Under the pieces are notes generated by a model. The model was not told the origin of the DNA. It searched no databases and saw nothing but the letters and a program-made list of their open reading frames with translations. 34,443 nt of DNA from Actinomycetota bacterium (GTDB taxonomy: Bacteria > Actinomycetota > Actinomycetes > S36-B12 > UBA5976), in the NCBI GenBank assembly GCA_947448865.1, contig CANFOW010000017.1, positions 1 to 34,443 of the forward strand, read 5' to 3'. The translations under genes and the position numbers were made by a program. Of this stretch, positions 14,640 through 22,352 are shown piece by piece; position 1 is the first letter of the stretch, and every line of letters begins with the position of its first letter.

Positions 14640-16255
14640 ACCCAACCAGGTAGCCACATACGAATGTGCCACATGTCGTAAGGAATCGACACCCCCACAT
14701 TGATGGGGTAGAAAAATATTGCGAGTATGGCAACGACACCGAGTACGCCGATGAGTTTACGATTCCAGACATCTTGTTCAGGATGTCGGCGACTTCGTGT
14801 GACGTGGAAAAGCATTAAGGCAGCAGCCATGGCTGTGTATGGGAAGAAAACCATTGAATAAAAGGTGAACGTGGTGCGATTAATAAACCATACCCAGGGC
14901 AACCAACCGGCTAAGAATGCAAAGACAATCGGAGCTGCTGCGCTATGACGTCGTTGAAATGCGAAATACGCGAGAACGACAAGTGCGATTGCTCCTCCCC
15001 ACCAAGTCACGGGATTACCTAACGGAATGATTTCTTGCGAACACCGCAGAGCGCCACAGGTCGGCTCGGTTTCATAGAAAAAACTTGTCGGCCGAATCAT
15101 GAGCGGCCACCCTAAAGGATTCGCTTTATAGCTGTGCGGAGATGTTAAGTGAGTATGGAAATGCAACATGTCCCGGTGATAATGCAATAAGCCAGCGAGT
15201 GATGACATCCAATCTGGATGAGCATCGCCAGCCATTTTCCACTTACGGCTCCAAGCATTTGTTGAATGAAACCAACCAATCCATGACGTCAGATAAATAG
15301 CAAGCGCCCAGATCGGCATTGTTAATGCAGGCAAGATATCTTTGCGAAACCACGTAGACACGATTGCTGATGTTTGTCGTGACCGCCGATTATCAAAGTC
15401 CCACATCAGCATCAACACACCAAATGCGAGAGCAAAGTAAACCCCACTCCATTTGGTCGAAATCGCACATCCGAGAAACAACACCATGGCAACGCGCGCT
15501 GCGCGAGGCGCATGTGCATGTAACGCACGAGTTCGATTCCTGTCGCGATCGATAATCAAGAAACCAAATGCACACAGTACGAAAAATGAAAGCGGGGTAT
15601 CAAGTAACGCCGTTCGACTCATTGCTATGTGTAAACCATCAAGTGCGACGAGAAGTCCAGCGGTAGTTCCAATGACATTCGACCGTGTTAGGCGGCGAGC
15701 GATACGCGCAGTTATGAGAACCGACAAAATACCTAAGATCGCCACTGCGATTCGCCAACCGAACGGTGTCGCTCCAAAAAGTTGTTCACCGAGTGCAATG
15801 ACCCACTTACCGAGTGGTGGGTGCACAACATAAGAAGGTCCAGGCATAAAAATATCTGCGTTACCCGAAAGCAAAACATCGTTTGCTCCATCGATAACTT
15901 TTCGCTCGTATCCAAACTTGAGAAGCGAGAGCGCATCTTTTGCGTAATACGTTTCATCAAAAACTAAAGCATGCGGTGTTCCGAGACGTGGTAGGCGTAA
16001 GGCTGCAGCTAATGCGGTTGCGGCAAGAGGACCTGCCCAACCCTTCCAGCCGCCTTCAGGCATCTGCGGAAGATCAAGGTCGTAGCGAGGACGATTTGGT
16101 ACTTCATGATTGGAGTGATCGGAGTACTCGGAGTTCTCCGAATGCTCAGAGTCCTCGAAAGACTCAGAAGTATCAGTGCCCTGTGCAGGCACAATAAAGT
16201 CTTGGTCGCTAGCCGCGACGGCTGTCATGAAGTGTTGCTCGGATTCCTGTGCCAC
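14636..16255 (-). CDS. Protein O-mannosyltransferase (PMT family)
   Basis: PMT enzymes transfer mannose from polyprenyl-phosphate-mannose to Ser/Thr of exported proteins. The 539-aa multispanning membrane protein has the catalytic-loop acidic pair in LVFDETYYAKDA (Asp100-Glu101) and VVHPPLGKW (143-151), with many hydrophobic helices downstream. The cytoplasmic N-terminus carries an acidic Ser-rich run of imperfect SE/SD/H repeats (about residues 29-50) that is probably disordered. The gene is divergent from rsmI, as in mycobacteria (Rv1002c/Rv1003). The GTG at 16255 follows TATTTT by exactly 6 nt; an in-frame ATG at 16228 is the alternative. Confidence 0.9.
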   Translation of the reverse strand: MAQESEQHFMTAVAASDQDFIVPAQGTDTSESFEDSEHSENSEYSDHSNHEVPNRPRYDLDLPQMPEGGWKGWAGPLAATALAAALRLPRLGTPHALVFDETYYAKDALSLLKFGYERKVIDGANDVLLSGNADIFMPGPSYVVHPPLGKWVIALGEQLFGATPFGWRIAVAILGILSVLITARIARRLTRSNVIGTTAGLLVALDGLHIAMSRTALLDTPLSFFVLCAFGFLIIDRDRNRTRALHAHAPRAARVAMVLFLGCAISTKWSGVYFALAFGVLMLMWDFDNRRSRQTSAIVSTWFRKDILPALTMPIWALAIYLTSWIGWFHSTNAWSRKWKMAGDAHPDWMSSLAGLLHYHRDMLHFHTHLTSPHSYKANPLGWPLMIRPTSFFYETEPTCGALRCSQEIIPLGNPVTWWGGAIALVVLAYFAFQRRHSAAAPIVFAFLAGWLPWVWFINRTTFTFYSMVFFPYTAMAAALMLFHVTRSRRHPEQDVWNRKLIGVLGVVAILAIFFYPINVGVSIPYDMWHIRMWLPGWV

Positions 16256-16261
16256 TCATTC

Positions 16262-16267
16262 AAAATA
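16262..16267 (-). promoter_or_regulatory. -10 box for the leaderless PMT gene
   Basis: On the minus strand TATTTT is followed by GAATGA and the GTG start at 16255. The 46-bp gap to rsmI must hold both divergent promoters. Confidence 0.5.
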
Positions 16268-16301
16268 CAGGTAAACCTCGCAAGTACGGGATGATGTATG
16301 C

Positions 16302-17144
16302 ATGTCCGCGACGATTTACTTAGCTGCAACGCCAATTGGCAATGTTGCTGATGCATCAACGCGGTTGCGAGAGATTCTCAGCACAGCCGATGTCGTGGCC
16401 GCTGAAGACTCACGACGCGTGGTGCGGTTGCTTCGCGACCTAGAAATCCACGCGCCAGGCCAAATTATTTCGTTCTACGACGCAGTCGAAGAGGCTAAAA
16501 GTGTCGAATTAGTGCAACGGGCGATTTCAGGTGAAGTCATTGTTGTCGTGTCTGATGCGGGAATGCCGACAGTGTCAGACCCCGGGTATCGCCTGGTTCG
16601 AGAAGCCATCAACCATGGTGTCACAATTTCCGTTATCCCTGGTCCATCAGCAGTACTCGCCGCGTTAGCTGTGAGTGGCCTGCCGGTTGATCGCTTCACA
16701 TTCGAAGGATTCTTGCCACGTAAATCAGGCGAGCGCATTGCGACGTTGGAAACTGTGCGAGACGAAGTACGCACAATGGTGTTTTTTGAGGCTCCGCATC
16801 GATTGCACGACACACTCATAGACATGCAGTCGGTTTTCGGAGACGATCGCCAGGCAGTCGTGTGTCGCGAATTAACAAAAACCTATGAAGAAGTTGAGCG
16901 TGACTCTCTTGCGAATCTTGCACAGTGGAGTAATCGCGAGATTCTGGGAGAAATAACAATTGTTGTAGCAGGCGCTCAACCAGTGAGCCATACCGATTCA
17001 CAGCAGTGGGTTGACCTTGTGGCAACTCGGGTGGCGCTCGGAGAATCGCAGCGGGATGCCATTGCTGATGTGGCACGAGAATTGCGAATCGCCAAACGTG
17101 ATGTGTACGAGGCCGTGCTGGAAAACCGTAGGTCTAACCAATAG
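16302..17144 (+). CDS. rsmI: 16S rRNA (cytidine1402-2'-O)-methyltransferase
   Basis: RsmI methylates the ribose of C1402 in 16S rRNA near the decoding centre, using S-adenosylmethionine. The 280-aa product has the tetrapyrrole-methylase fold: IYLAATPIGNVADASTRLREIL at the N-terminus, AAEDSRRVVRLL (about 34-45), VVSDAGMPTVSDPGYRLV (about 83-100) and VIPGPSAVLAALAVSGLP (about 112-129). FEGFLPRK and FFEAPHRLHDTL then follow, all diagnostic of RsmI. GATGAT lies 6 nt before the ATG with no Shine-Dalgarno. It is divergent from pmt and followed by metG after 24 nt. Confidence 0.95.
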   Translation: MSATIYLAATPIGNVADASTRLREILSTADVVAAEDSRRVVRLLRDLEIHAPGQIISFYDAVEEAKSVELVQRAISGEVIVVVSDAGMPTVSDPGYRLVREAINHGVTISVIPGPSAVLAALAVSGLPVDRFTFEGFLPRKSGERIATLETVRDEVRTMVFFEAPHRLHDTLIDMQSVFGDDRQAVVCRELTKTYEEVERDSLANLAQWSNREILGEITIVVAGAQPVSHTDSQQWVDLVATRVALGESQRDAIADVARELRIAKRDVYEAVLENRRSNQ

Positions 17145-17156
17145 TGAGCCAGACTC

Positions 17157-17162
17157 TAGAAT
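17157..17162 (+). promoter_or_regulatory. -10 box for leaderless metG
   Basis: TAGAAT is followed by GAGCGC and the metG ATG at 17169, a 6-nt spacing. It lies in the 24-bp gap after rsmI, so metG has its own promoter in addition to any readthrough. Confidence 0.6.
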
Positions 17163-17168
17163 GAGCGC

Positions 17169-18755
17169 ATGACGAATTCTGGCAAGGCGTACTACCTGAC
17201 GACCCCGATTTATTACGTGAATGATGCTCCTCACATTGGGCATGCCTACACGACAGTTGCGGGCGACGTTATGACGCGTTGGCATCGAATGGCCGGAGAA
17301 GACGTCTGGTTTCTGACTGGCACTGATGAACATGGTCAGAAAGTTTTGCGTTCTGCAGATTCCAACCATGTGACTCCACAAGTGTGGGCGGACAAACTTG
17401 TTGAGGATGCTTGGATTCCGGTTCTCAAAACAATTGACGCTGCAAATGATGATTTCATCCGGACAACACAACCTCGTCACGTAGAACGTGTTCAAAAGTT
17501 TTTATCAGGATTGCGCGACACGGGTTTCATTGTTGAAGGCGCTTATGAAGGTCCTTACTGTGTTGGCTGCGAAGAGTTCAAACTTTCTGGCGATCTGATT
17601 GAAAATGAATCGGGTGAGCAACTGTGCCCAATTCATTCAAAGCCAGTCGAGACAGTGAGTGAAACAAATTGGTTTTTCCAACTTTCACGTTTCACAGATC
17701 GTTTAATCGCTCACTACGAAGCAAATCCTCAGGCCATTAGACCTGAGTCTGCCTACAACGAAGTCATGTCCTTTCTTCGTTGTGGTCTTCAAGACTTATC
17801 AATTTCGCGTTCCACATTCGATTGGGGAATTGAAGTTCCTTGGGATACAGCGCAAGTTGTCTATGTGTGGTTTGATGCGTTACTAAATTACGCAACCGCC
17901 GTTGGCCTCGGTGATGATCCTGACTCTGATGGTGGGAAAAAGTTCGCACATACATGGCCAGCCGATGTGCATCTCGTTGGTAAAGACATTTTGAGATTCC
18001 ACGCAGTTATCTGGCCAGCCATGTTGATGGCTGCAGAGTTGCCGCTTCCCGGTTGCGTTTTTGCGCACGGCTGGTTGCTGGTTGGCGGCGAAAAAATGAG
18101 CAAGAGCAAACTCACTGGTATTTCCGCATCAAGCATTGTTGATCTTGTTGGTTCCGATGCATTCCGGTACTACTTCATGCGTGCCATTGTGTTTGGACAA
18201 GATGGTTCGTTCTCATGGGAAGATCTCGTTGCTCGGTATACCTCCGAGTTAGCGAACGGATTGGGTAACTTAGCAAGCCGCGTTCAAGCAATGGTCGGAA
18301 AATATTTCGAAGGCTCATTACCTACACCAGGTGCTTATCTGCCAGCTGATGTCGCTTTGCAGGAATTACTTGTTAGCACTGCGCGCACTGCTGATACTGC
18401 GGTACGTCAATTCGAATTTCAAACGGGAATCGTTGCTGTCAAAGAGTTCATTGATGCAGTAAATCTCTATGTCACAGAGCAACAACCGTGGGTTGTCGCG
18501 AAGGACGAATCTCAACAGGAACGACTTTCCACAATTCTTTACACAATTTGTGAATCCCTGCGAGCCATTGCGGTGATGTACGCGCCGATTATGCCTAAGT
18601 CGATGGAACAAATGTGGAATGAAATTGGCGCCACTGAATCTGGTCTATCCATGTCTTACTCCCAGGTTGCAGCATGGGGACAGTTAAAGCCGGGCGTTGC
18701 AATCACAAAGGGCGAAAGCATGTTCCCTCGCATCGAGGAACCAGTCGAAATCTAA
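17169..18755 (+). CDS. metG: Methionyl-tRNA synthetase
   Basis: This class I synthetase charges initiator and elongator tRNA-Met. The 528-aa product has the HIGH motif at residues 22-25 (APHIGHAYTT), a zinc-type knuckle region with CVGCEEF and LCPIH (about 131-157), a WFDALLNY block, and KMSKS at 309-313 within the usual GGEKMSKSK. The C-terminal anticodon-binding helix bundle is present, and no tRNA-binding EMAP-like extension follows, as in other actinobacterial MetG proteins of this size. Its end overlaps the convergent acyltransferase gene by 4 nt. The rsmI-metG-tatD order is conserved, with one gene inserted here. Confidence 0.96.
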   Translation: MTNSGKAYYLTTPIYYVNDAPHIGHAYTTVAGDVMTRWHRMAGEDVWFLTGTDEHGQKVLRSADSNHVTPQVWADKLVEDAWIPVLKTIDAANDDFIRTTQPRHVERVQKFLSGLRDTGFIVEGAYEGPYCVGCEEFKLSGDLIENESGEQLCPIHSKPVETVSETNWFFQLSRFTDRLIAHYEANPQAIRPESAYNEVMSFLRCGLQDLSISRSTFDWGIEVPWDTAQVVYVWFDALLNYATAVGLGDDPDSDGGKKFAHTWPADVHLVGKDILRFHAVIWPAMLMAAELPLPGCVFAHGWLLVGGEKMSKSKLTGISASSIVDLVGSDAFRYYFMRAIVFGQDGSFSWEDLVARYTSELANGLGNLASRVQAMVGKYFEGSLPTPGAYLPADVALQELLVSTARTADTAVRQFEFQTGIVAVKEFIDAVNLYVTEQQPWVVAKDESQQERLSTILYTICESLRAIAVMYAPIMPKSMEQMWNEIGATESGLSMSYSQVAAWGQLKPGVAITKGESMFPRIEEPVEI

Positions 18756-20557
18756 AACCCATCAAGGGCGCGCTTAACCATTGCGGCAAAAGCGCGACCA
18801 CCAGTGGGCGTGAGATGTACTCCGTCGGGAACAAAATAATCTTTGTGACCTTTTGAGGTCGCGGCCCAATCAGCAAGGCGTACATTGGGGAAATTCACGA
18901 CGATTGAATCGATCATGGCATTTGTTGGTTTCATCCATGACCGCGGCATCTGAGTATTGACGACTACAACCCGACGTCGATCACGTAGTGACTCAAGGAT
19001 GGGTTCTAAGTCTTGGCGACGGACAAGTCCATTTGTGCCCATGTGGATCACAACATCGGTGCCTAAACGATCTTGATCTCGACGAGCTTTCACATGCTGT
19101 GCAATGACTCCAGGCGAGCGACTCACAGCAGCGTCAATAGAAATTGGTCCAAGAACCTCTTTGAGACCCACGCGTCCACTGAGTACAACGGAATCGCCAA
19201 ACACCACAATGGTTCCGTGTCGCACTGGTGCCACAGATGCTTTCGGGCCAGGTTGCTCTATGAGCAGCTCAGTTGGAATTGGCGGTGGCGTGGGATCTTC
19301 ATCAATTGAGGTAATTCCATCAAGGCCGGCAAGTATTGAGGCATCGGGTGTTGGTGCCTTCGCGACTCCGATAAGACCTGCAATCAGAATTGCGCTAAAA
19401 CTCAAAGCAAGCCCACTTGATCGAATCGACAATTGCGGGCGTCCTAATAATTTCCACGATTCAATTTTTTTCTGCACAAATCCATGTCTGATAGGTAGTT
19501 CGATGTAGCGATACGACAAGTCACTTACAGCAAGCAGTAATGCAAGGCGAACGACTTGTGTGACAACGTCTGGCCACGCAACATCTATCCCAGGGCGAAG
19601 TAGATTGAACAGCGGCCAATGCCAGATGTACATTCCATACGACCGATCACCAAACCATCTCAAGATGCGATTGCCAATAACGCGTGCCCATGGCAAACCA
19701 GGATGCACAGCAATCACGATGACAACTGCAGTCAATGCACTGAGTGCAAGAAATCCACCGTGATATAAGAATGGCGTTAGTTCAGAAACGTTGCTCAGAA
19801 AATATCCAATGCCGCACAATGATCCAACTGCGACGAGGTTTAATGTTGTGCGGCGATCTGGTGTCAGTTTTGGATTGAGTTTGTGTACATCCCGCATCGA
19901 GGCCAGAAGACATCCGACTAGTAATCCCATCGCGTGCGTATCCGAGCCGAAATATGCCCGGCTTGGATCATTGGGAACTGGGAAGCCACCGCGATACGAC
20001 ACGATGCTCATCCACCACGTGCTGGCAATCACTCCAATGAGTGAAGTGACAAAGATGCTTTGTCGCAACGACACGCGAGAGATTTTGCGAAGCGCGATAA
20101 GAACAAGTGGCCAAACAAGATAGAACTGTTCCTCAATCGCGAGAGACCACAAATGTTGAAACAACGGCGGTCGAGCAATGTGAACAAAATATGATTGTGT
20201 GACCAGGATGTACGACCAGTTCAAAACAAACGTCAGAGCCCACGGCAAATCACGACGCACGCCGAAGGCGGCATCGGGAACCCATAGTCCGCTAATGACA
20301 ACAGACACGACAATCATCGCGATGAGTGCTGGAATTAATCTGCGGACTCGTCGTTTATAAAAGGCTGATCGATTTATCGTTCCGGAATGTGCAATTTCAG
20401 TAAGCAGCAGGTTTGTTATCAAAAATCCGGAGAGCACGAAAAAAATGTCGACTCCAAGAAATCCACCGTTAAGGATTCCTAAATCCGCGTGATAAAGCAC
20501 GACTGCAATGACTGCAATTCCACGCAAGCCATCGAGACCTGGTAATCGCTTTAACAC
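18752..20557 (-). CDS. Membrane acyltransferase (acyltransferase 3) with C-terminal SGNH domain
   Basis: The 601-aa protein resembles OafA-type O-acetyltransferases that modify envelope glycans. Residues 1 to about 350 are the multispanning acyltransferase-3 domain, starting RLPGLDGLRGIAVIAVVLYH with the catalytic-type His, then GVDIFFVLSGFLITNLLL and SLAIEEQFYLVWPL. After a linker (about 400-440) comes an SGNH hydrolase-like domain with VVFGDSVVLSGR (catalytic-type Ser), VVIHMGTNGLV, and DGVHLTPTGG (Asp-x2-His). The GTG at 20557 is chosen over the TTG at 20563 because AAGGG lies 6 nt upstream. It is inserted, on the opposite strand, between metG and tatD. Substrate is unknown; peptidoglycan or a surface polysaccharide is plausible. 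Confidence 0.88.
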   Translation of the reverse strand: MLKRLPGLDGLRGIAVIAVVLYHADLGILNGGFLGVDIFFVLSGFLITNLLLTEIAHSGTINRSAFYKRRVRRLIPALIAMIVVSVVISGLWVPDAAFGVRRDLPWALTFVLNWSYILVTQSYFVHIARPPLFQHLWSLAIEEQFYLVWPLVLIALRKISRVSLRQSIFVTSLIGVIASTWWMSIVSYRGGFPVPNDPSRAYFGSDTHAMGLLVGCLLASMRDVHKLNPKLTPDRRTTLNLVAVGSLCGIGYFLSNVSELTPFLYHGGFLALSALTAVVIVIAVHPGLPWARVIGNRILRWFGDRSYGMYIWHWPLFNLLRPGIDVAWPDVVTQVVRLALLLAVSDLSYRYIELPIRHGFVQKKIESWKLLGRPQLSIRSSGLALSFSAILIAGLIGVAKAPTPDASILAGLDGITSIDEDPTPPPIPTELLIEQPGPKASVAPVRHGTIVVFGDSVVLSGRVGLKEVLGPISIDAAVSRSPGVIAQHVKARRDQDRLGTDVVIHMGTNGLVRRQDLEPILESLRDRRRVVVVNTQMPRSWMKPTNAMIDSIVVNFPNVRLADWAATSKGHKDYFVPDGVHLTPTGGRAFAAMVKRALDGF

Positions 20558-20621
20558 GTGCAACCCTTCTGGATTTTCTCGGAGCTCGGGAGTCGAATCT
20601 TAGGTTAGTCCACTTGGGCAT

Positions 20622-20627
20622 TACCGT
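20622..20627 (+). promoter_or_regulatory. -10 box for leaderless tatD
   Basis: TACCGT is followed by ATACAT and the GTG at 20634. The spacing of 6 nt and the lack of a Shine-Dalgarno fix the GTG as the likely start. Confidence 0.55.
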
Positions 20628-20633
20628 ATACAT

Positions 20634-21455
20634 GTGAGCGATGATGAATTTATAGAGCCGCTGGTATCACCCGTGGTGGATACGCATTGCCACATGGATG
20701 TTCATTACGACGACAATCACATTTTGCCAAGTGTTAATGATGCGTTAGCGAACGCAGCGCAGGTTGGTGTCTCCGTTGTCATGCAAGTGGGATGCGATGT
20801 CGCTAGTTCGCAATGGGCGGTTAAAACAGCGAGCGAGTATTCGAACGTGTGGGCAACAGTGGCGTTGCATCCAAATGCTGCTGCCCATGATGACAATCTT
20901 CACGATTCGTTAGCGACAATTGCTGAGTTGGCACGACTCGATGTTGTGCGTGGTATCGGCGAGACGGGTTTGGATTATTTTCGAACTCAGGAAGATCAAG
21001 CCGCGCAACAACATGAAAGTTTCAGAGCTCACATCGACATAAGTAAAGAGAACAACAAGCCGCTCATCATTCATGATCGAGACGCGCATGATGATGTCAT
21101 CAGTACCTTGCTTACCTATGGAGCACCTGACACTGTTGTCTTCCATTGCTTTTCCGGTGATAGTGATATGGCCGCAATCTGTCGTGACAATGGTTGGTAC
21201 ATGTCTTTTAGCGGTGTTGTGACGTTTAAGAATGCAATCTCACTTCGCGAAGCTTTGCTGGTAGCTCCTACGGAATTGCTTCTTGTTGAAACAGACTCAC
21301 CCTTTCTGACGCCCACTCCTTTCCGAGGCCGGCCAAATGCGTCACGTCTGATGCCCTTTACGGTGCGGACAATGGCAAGCACTCGAGGGCAATCTGAGCA
21401 AGAAATGTGTGAGGCACTTTTTTCAAATGCTGCAAGGGTTTTTGGCCCTTTTTAG
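20634..21455 (+). CDS. tatD: TatD family metal-dependent hydrolase
   Basis: TatD proteins are metal-dependent nucleases of the amidohydrolase fold, with reported DNase and RNA-processing activity. The 273-aa product has DTHCHMD (17-23, metal ligands), GETGLDYFR (about 102-110, with the bridging Glu), IHDRDAHDD (about 145-153), VFHCFSGD (about 164-171) and ETDSPFLTP (about 219-227). These are all the expected metal and catalytic positions. Between metG and the Rpf-type gene it keeps the actinobacterial order. Its last codons coincide with an intrinsic terminator hairpin. Confidence 0.94.
   Translation: MSDDEFIEPLVSPVVDTHCHMDVHYDDNHILPSVNDALANAAQVGVSVVMQVGCDVASSQWAVKTASEYSNVWATVALHPNAAAHDDNLHDSLATIAELARLDVVRGIGETGLDYFRTQEDQAAQQHESFRAHIDISKENNKPLIIHDRDAHDDVISTLLTYGAPDTVVFHCFSGDSDMAAICRDNGWYMSFSGVVTFKNAISLREALLVAPTELLLVETDSPFLTPTPFRGRPNASRLMPFTVRTMASTRGQSEQEMCEALFSNAARVFGPF
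21434..21453 (+). terminator. Intrinsic terminator embedded in the end of tatD
   Basis: AAGGG (21434-21438) pairs with CCCTT (21446-21450) around a short loop, followed by a T run to 21453 and the tatD stop at 21453-21455. The stem is short but the T tract is good. It would end tatD transcription before the secreted transglycosylase gene, implying that gene has its own promoter. Confidence 0.55.
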
Positions 21456-21466
21456 GTTTTCTGAAC

Positions 21467-21497
21467 TTGCCAAGACCCCTGTAACACCCGATACCTT
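21467..21497 (+). promoter_or_regulatory. Possible promoter of the G5/transglycosylase gene
   Basis: TTGCCA (21467-21472) and TACCTT (21492-21497) are separated by 19 nt, followed by a leader of about 35 nt with GGAGG before the ATG at 21538. The upstream tatD terminator makes a promoter here necessary. No riboswitch of the c-di-AMP type fits in the 82-nt gap. Confidence 0.4.
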
Positions 21498-21537
21498 TGA
21501 ACTTCCAGCCTTCCCGCTTCCCACACTGGAGGATCGA

Positions 21538-22344
21538 ATGACTCAGCATGGCCGCCATCGCGCCGCTAGTCGTCCTGCCCTCCCAAAGCTTTCAAAGAGT
21601 TTTGGTATCGGCGCATCAGCCGTTGTTGTCCTGGCGGTAGGTGCTGTGGTGTTCGTTGATCATCCAATTCAGGCTCAATCCGTTCAGCCATACATTGATG
21701 TCAAGGCTCTTTACGAAGCTGATAACACAGACCTCACGTATCGCAATGTAGATGTCACTATTAATTCTGTTGTGCAAACTGAAGAAATAGATTTCAACAA
21801 GGAAGTGACGAAAGATTCGAAAATTGCGACCGGAACTGAGTTTGTACTCAAACCCGGTGTAACTGGAACCCAGGTCGTTACCTACAGTGTGAAATTTGTG
21901 GACGGCATTGAAGTCAGTCGCCACGTGGTCTCAAAGGTTGTCAAAGAGCAACCTGTTGATGCAGTCGTTATTCAAGGCACCGGCGATCCACACGACACAA
22001 AGGTCGCCTTGCAAACTGCTGCCGCTGGGGTGGGAACTCCTCAAGGCAATAAGGACTACGCACAAATCTATATTCAACAAACGTATGGCTGGAGTGACAC
22101 ACAGTTCACATGCTTGTCAAAGTTGTGGACGCGAGAAAGCAATTGGCGAACTGCTGCACACAATCGTCAATCAGGGGCACATGGAATTGCCCAAGCTCTT
22201 CCTGGTAAAAAAATGGCGACAATCGCCGAAGACTGGCGCACGAATCCGGTTACTCAAATTAAATGGGGCTCAGGCTATATCAAAGGACGTTACGGAACAC
22301 CGTGCAATGCATGGAACCATTCTGAAAATCACGGCTGGTACTAA
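21538..22344 (+). CDS. Secreted G5-domain protein with lytic-transglycosylase-like domain, in the RpfB position
   Basis: The 268-aa product begins with a basic segment and a signal or anchor helix (about residues 22-47). A G5-like beta domain follows at about 78-140 (VVQTEEIDFNKEV, GVTGTQVVTYSVKF). The C-terminal domain is a soluble-lytic-transglycosylase or APF-like fold: LWTRESNWRTAAHNRQSGAHG (putative catalytic Glu200), IAQALPGKKM and a terminal NHSENHGWY. It occupies the place of rpfB in the tatD-rpfB-rsmA-ispE order, but the catalytic domain is not the classic Rpf domain and I see no DUF348 repeats. It probably cleaves peptidoglycan outside the membrane. The ATG at 21538 has an excellent GGAGG site; the longer frame from 21409 overlaps tatD. 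Confidence 0.86.
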   Translation: MTQHGRHRAASRPALPKLSKSFGIGASAVVVLAVGAVVFVDHPIQAQSVQPYIDVKALYEADNTDLTYRNVDVTINSVVQTEEIDFNKEVTKDSKIATGTEFVLKPGVTGTQVVTYSVKFVDGIEVSRHVVSKVVKEQPVDAVVIQGTGDPHDTKVALQTAAAGVGTPQGNKDYAQIYIQQTYGWSDTQFTCLSKLWTRESNWRTAAHNRQSGAHGIAQALPGKKMATIAEDWRTNPVTQIKWGSGYIKGRYGTPCNAWNHSENHGWY

Positions 22345-22352
22345 ATAGTTTT

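Noticed and set aside
21409-21537. Upstream extension of the G5/transglycosylase frame into tatD
   Set aside because: GGAGG directly before the ATG at 21538, followed by a basic segment and membrane helix, marks the true start.
21456-21537. c-di-AMP riboswitch upstream of the cell-wall hydrolase
   Set aside because: The gap is 82 nt, too short for that riboswitch, and lacks its conserved blocks.
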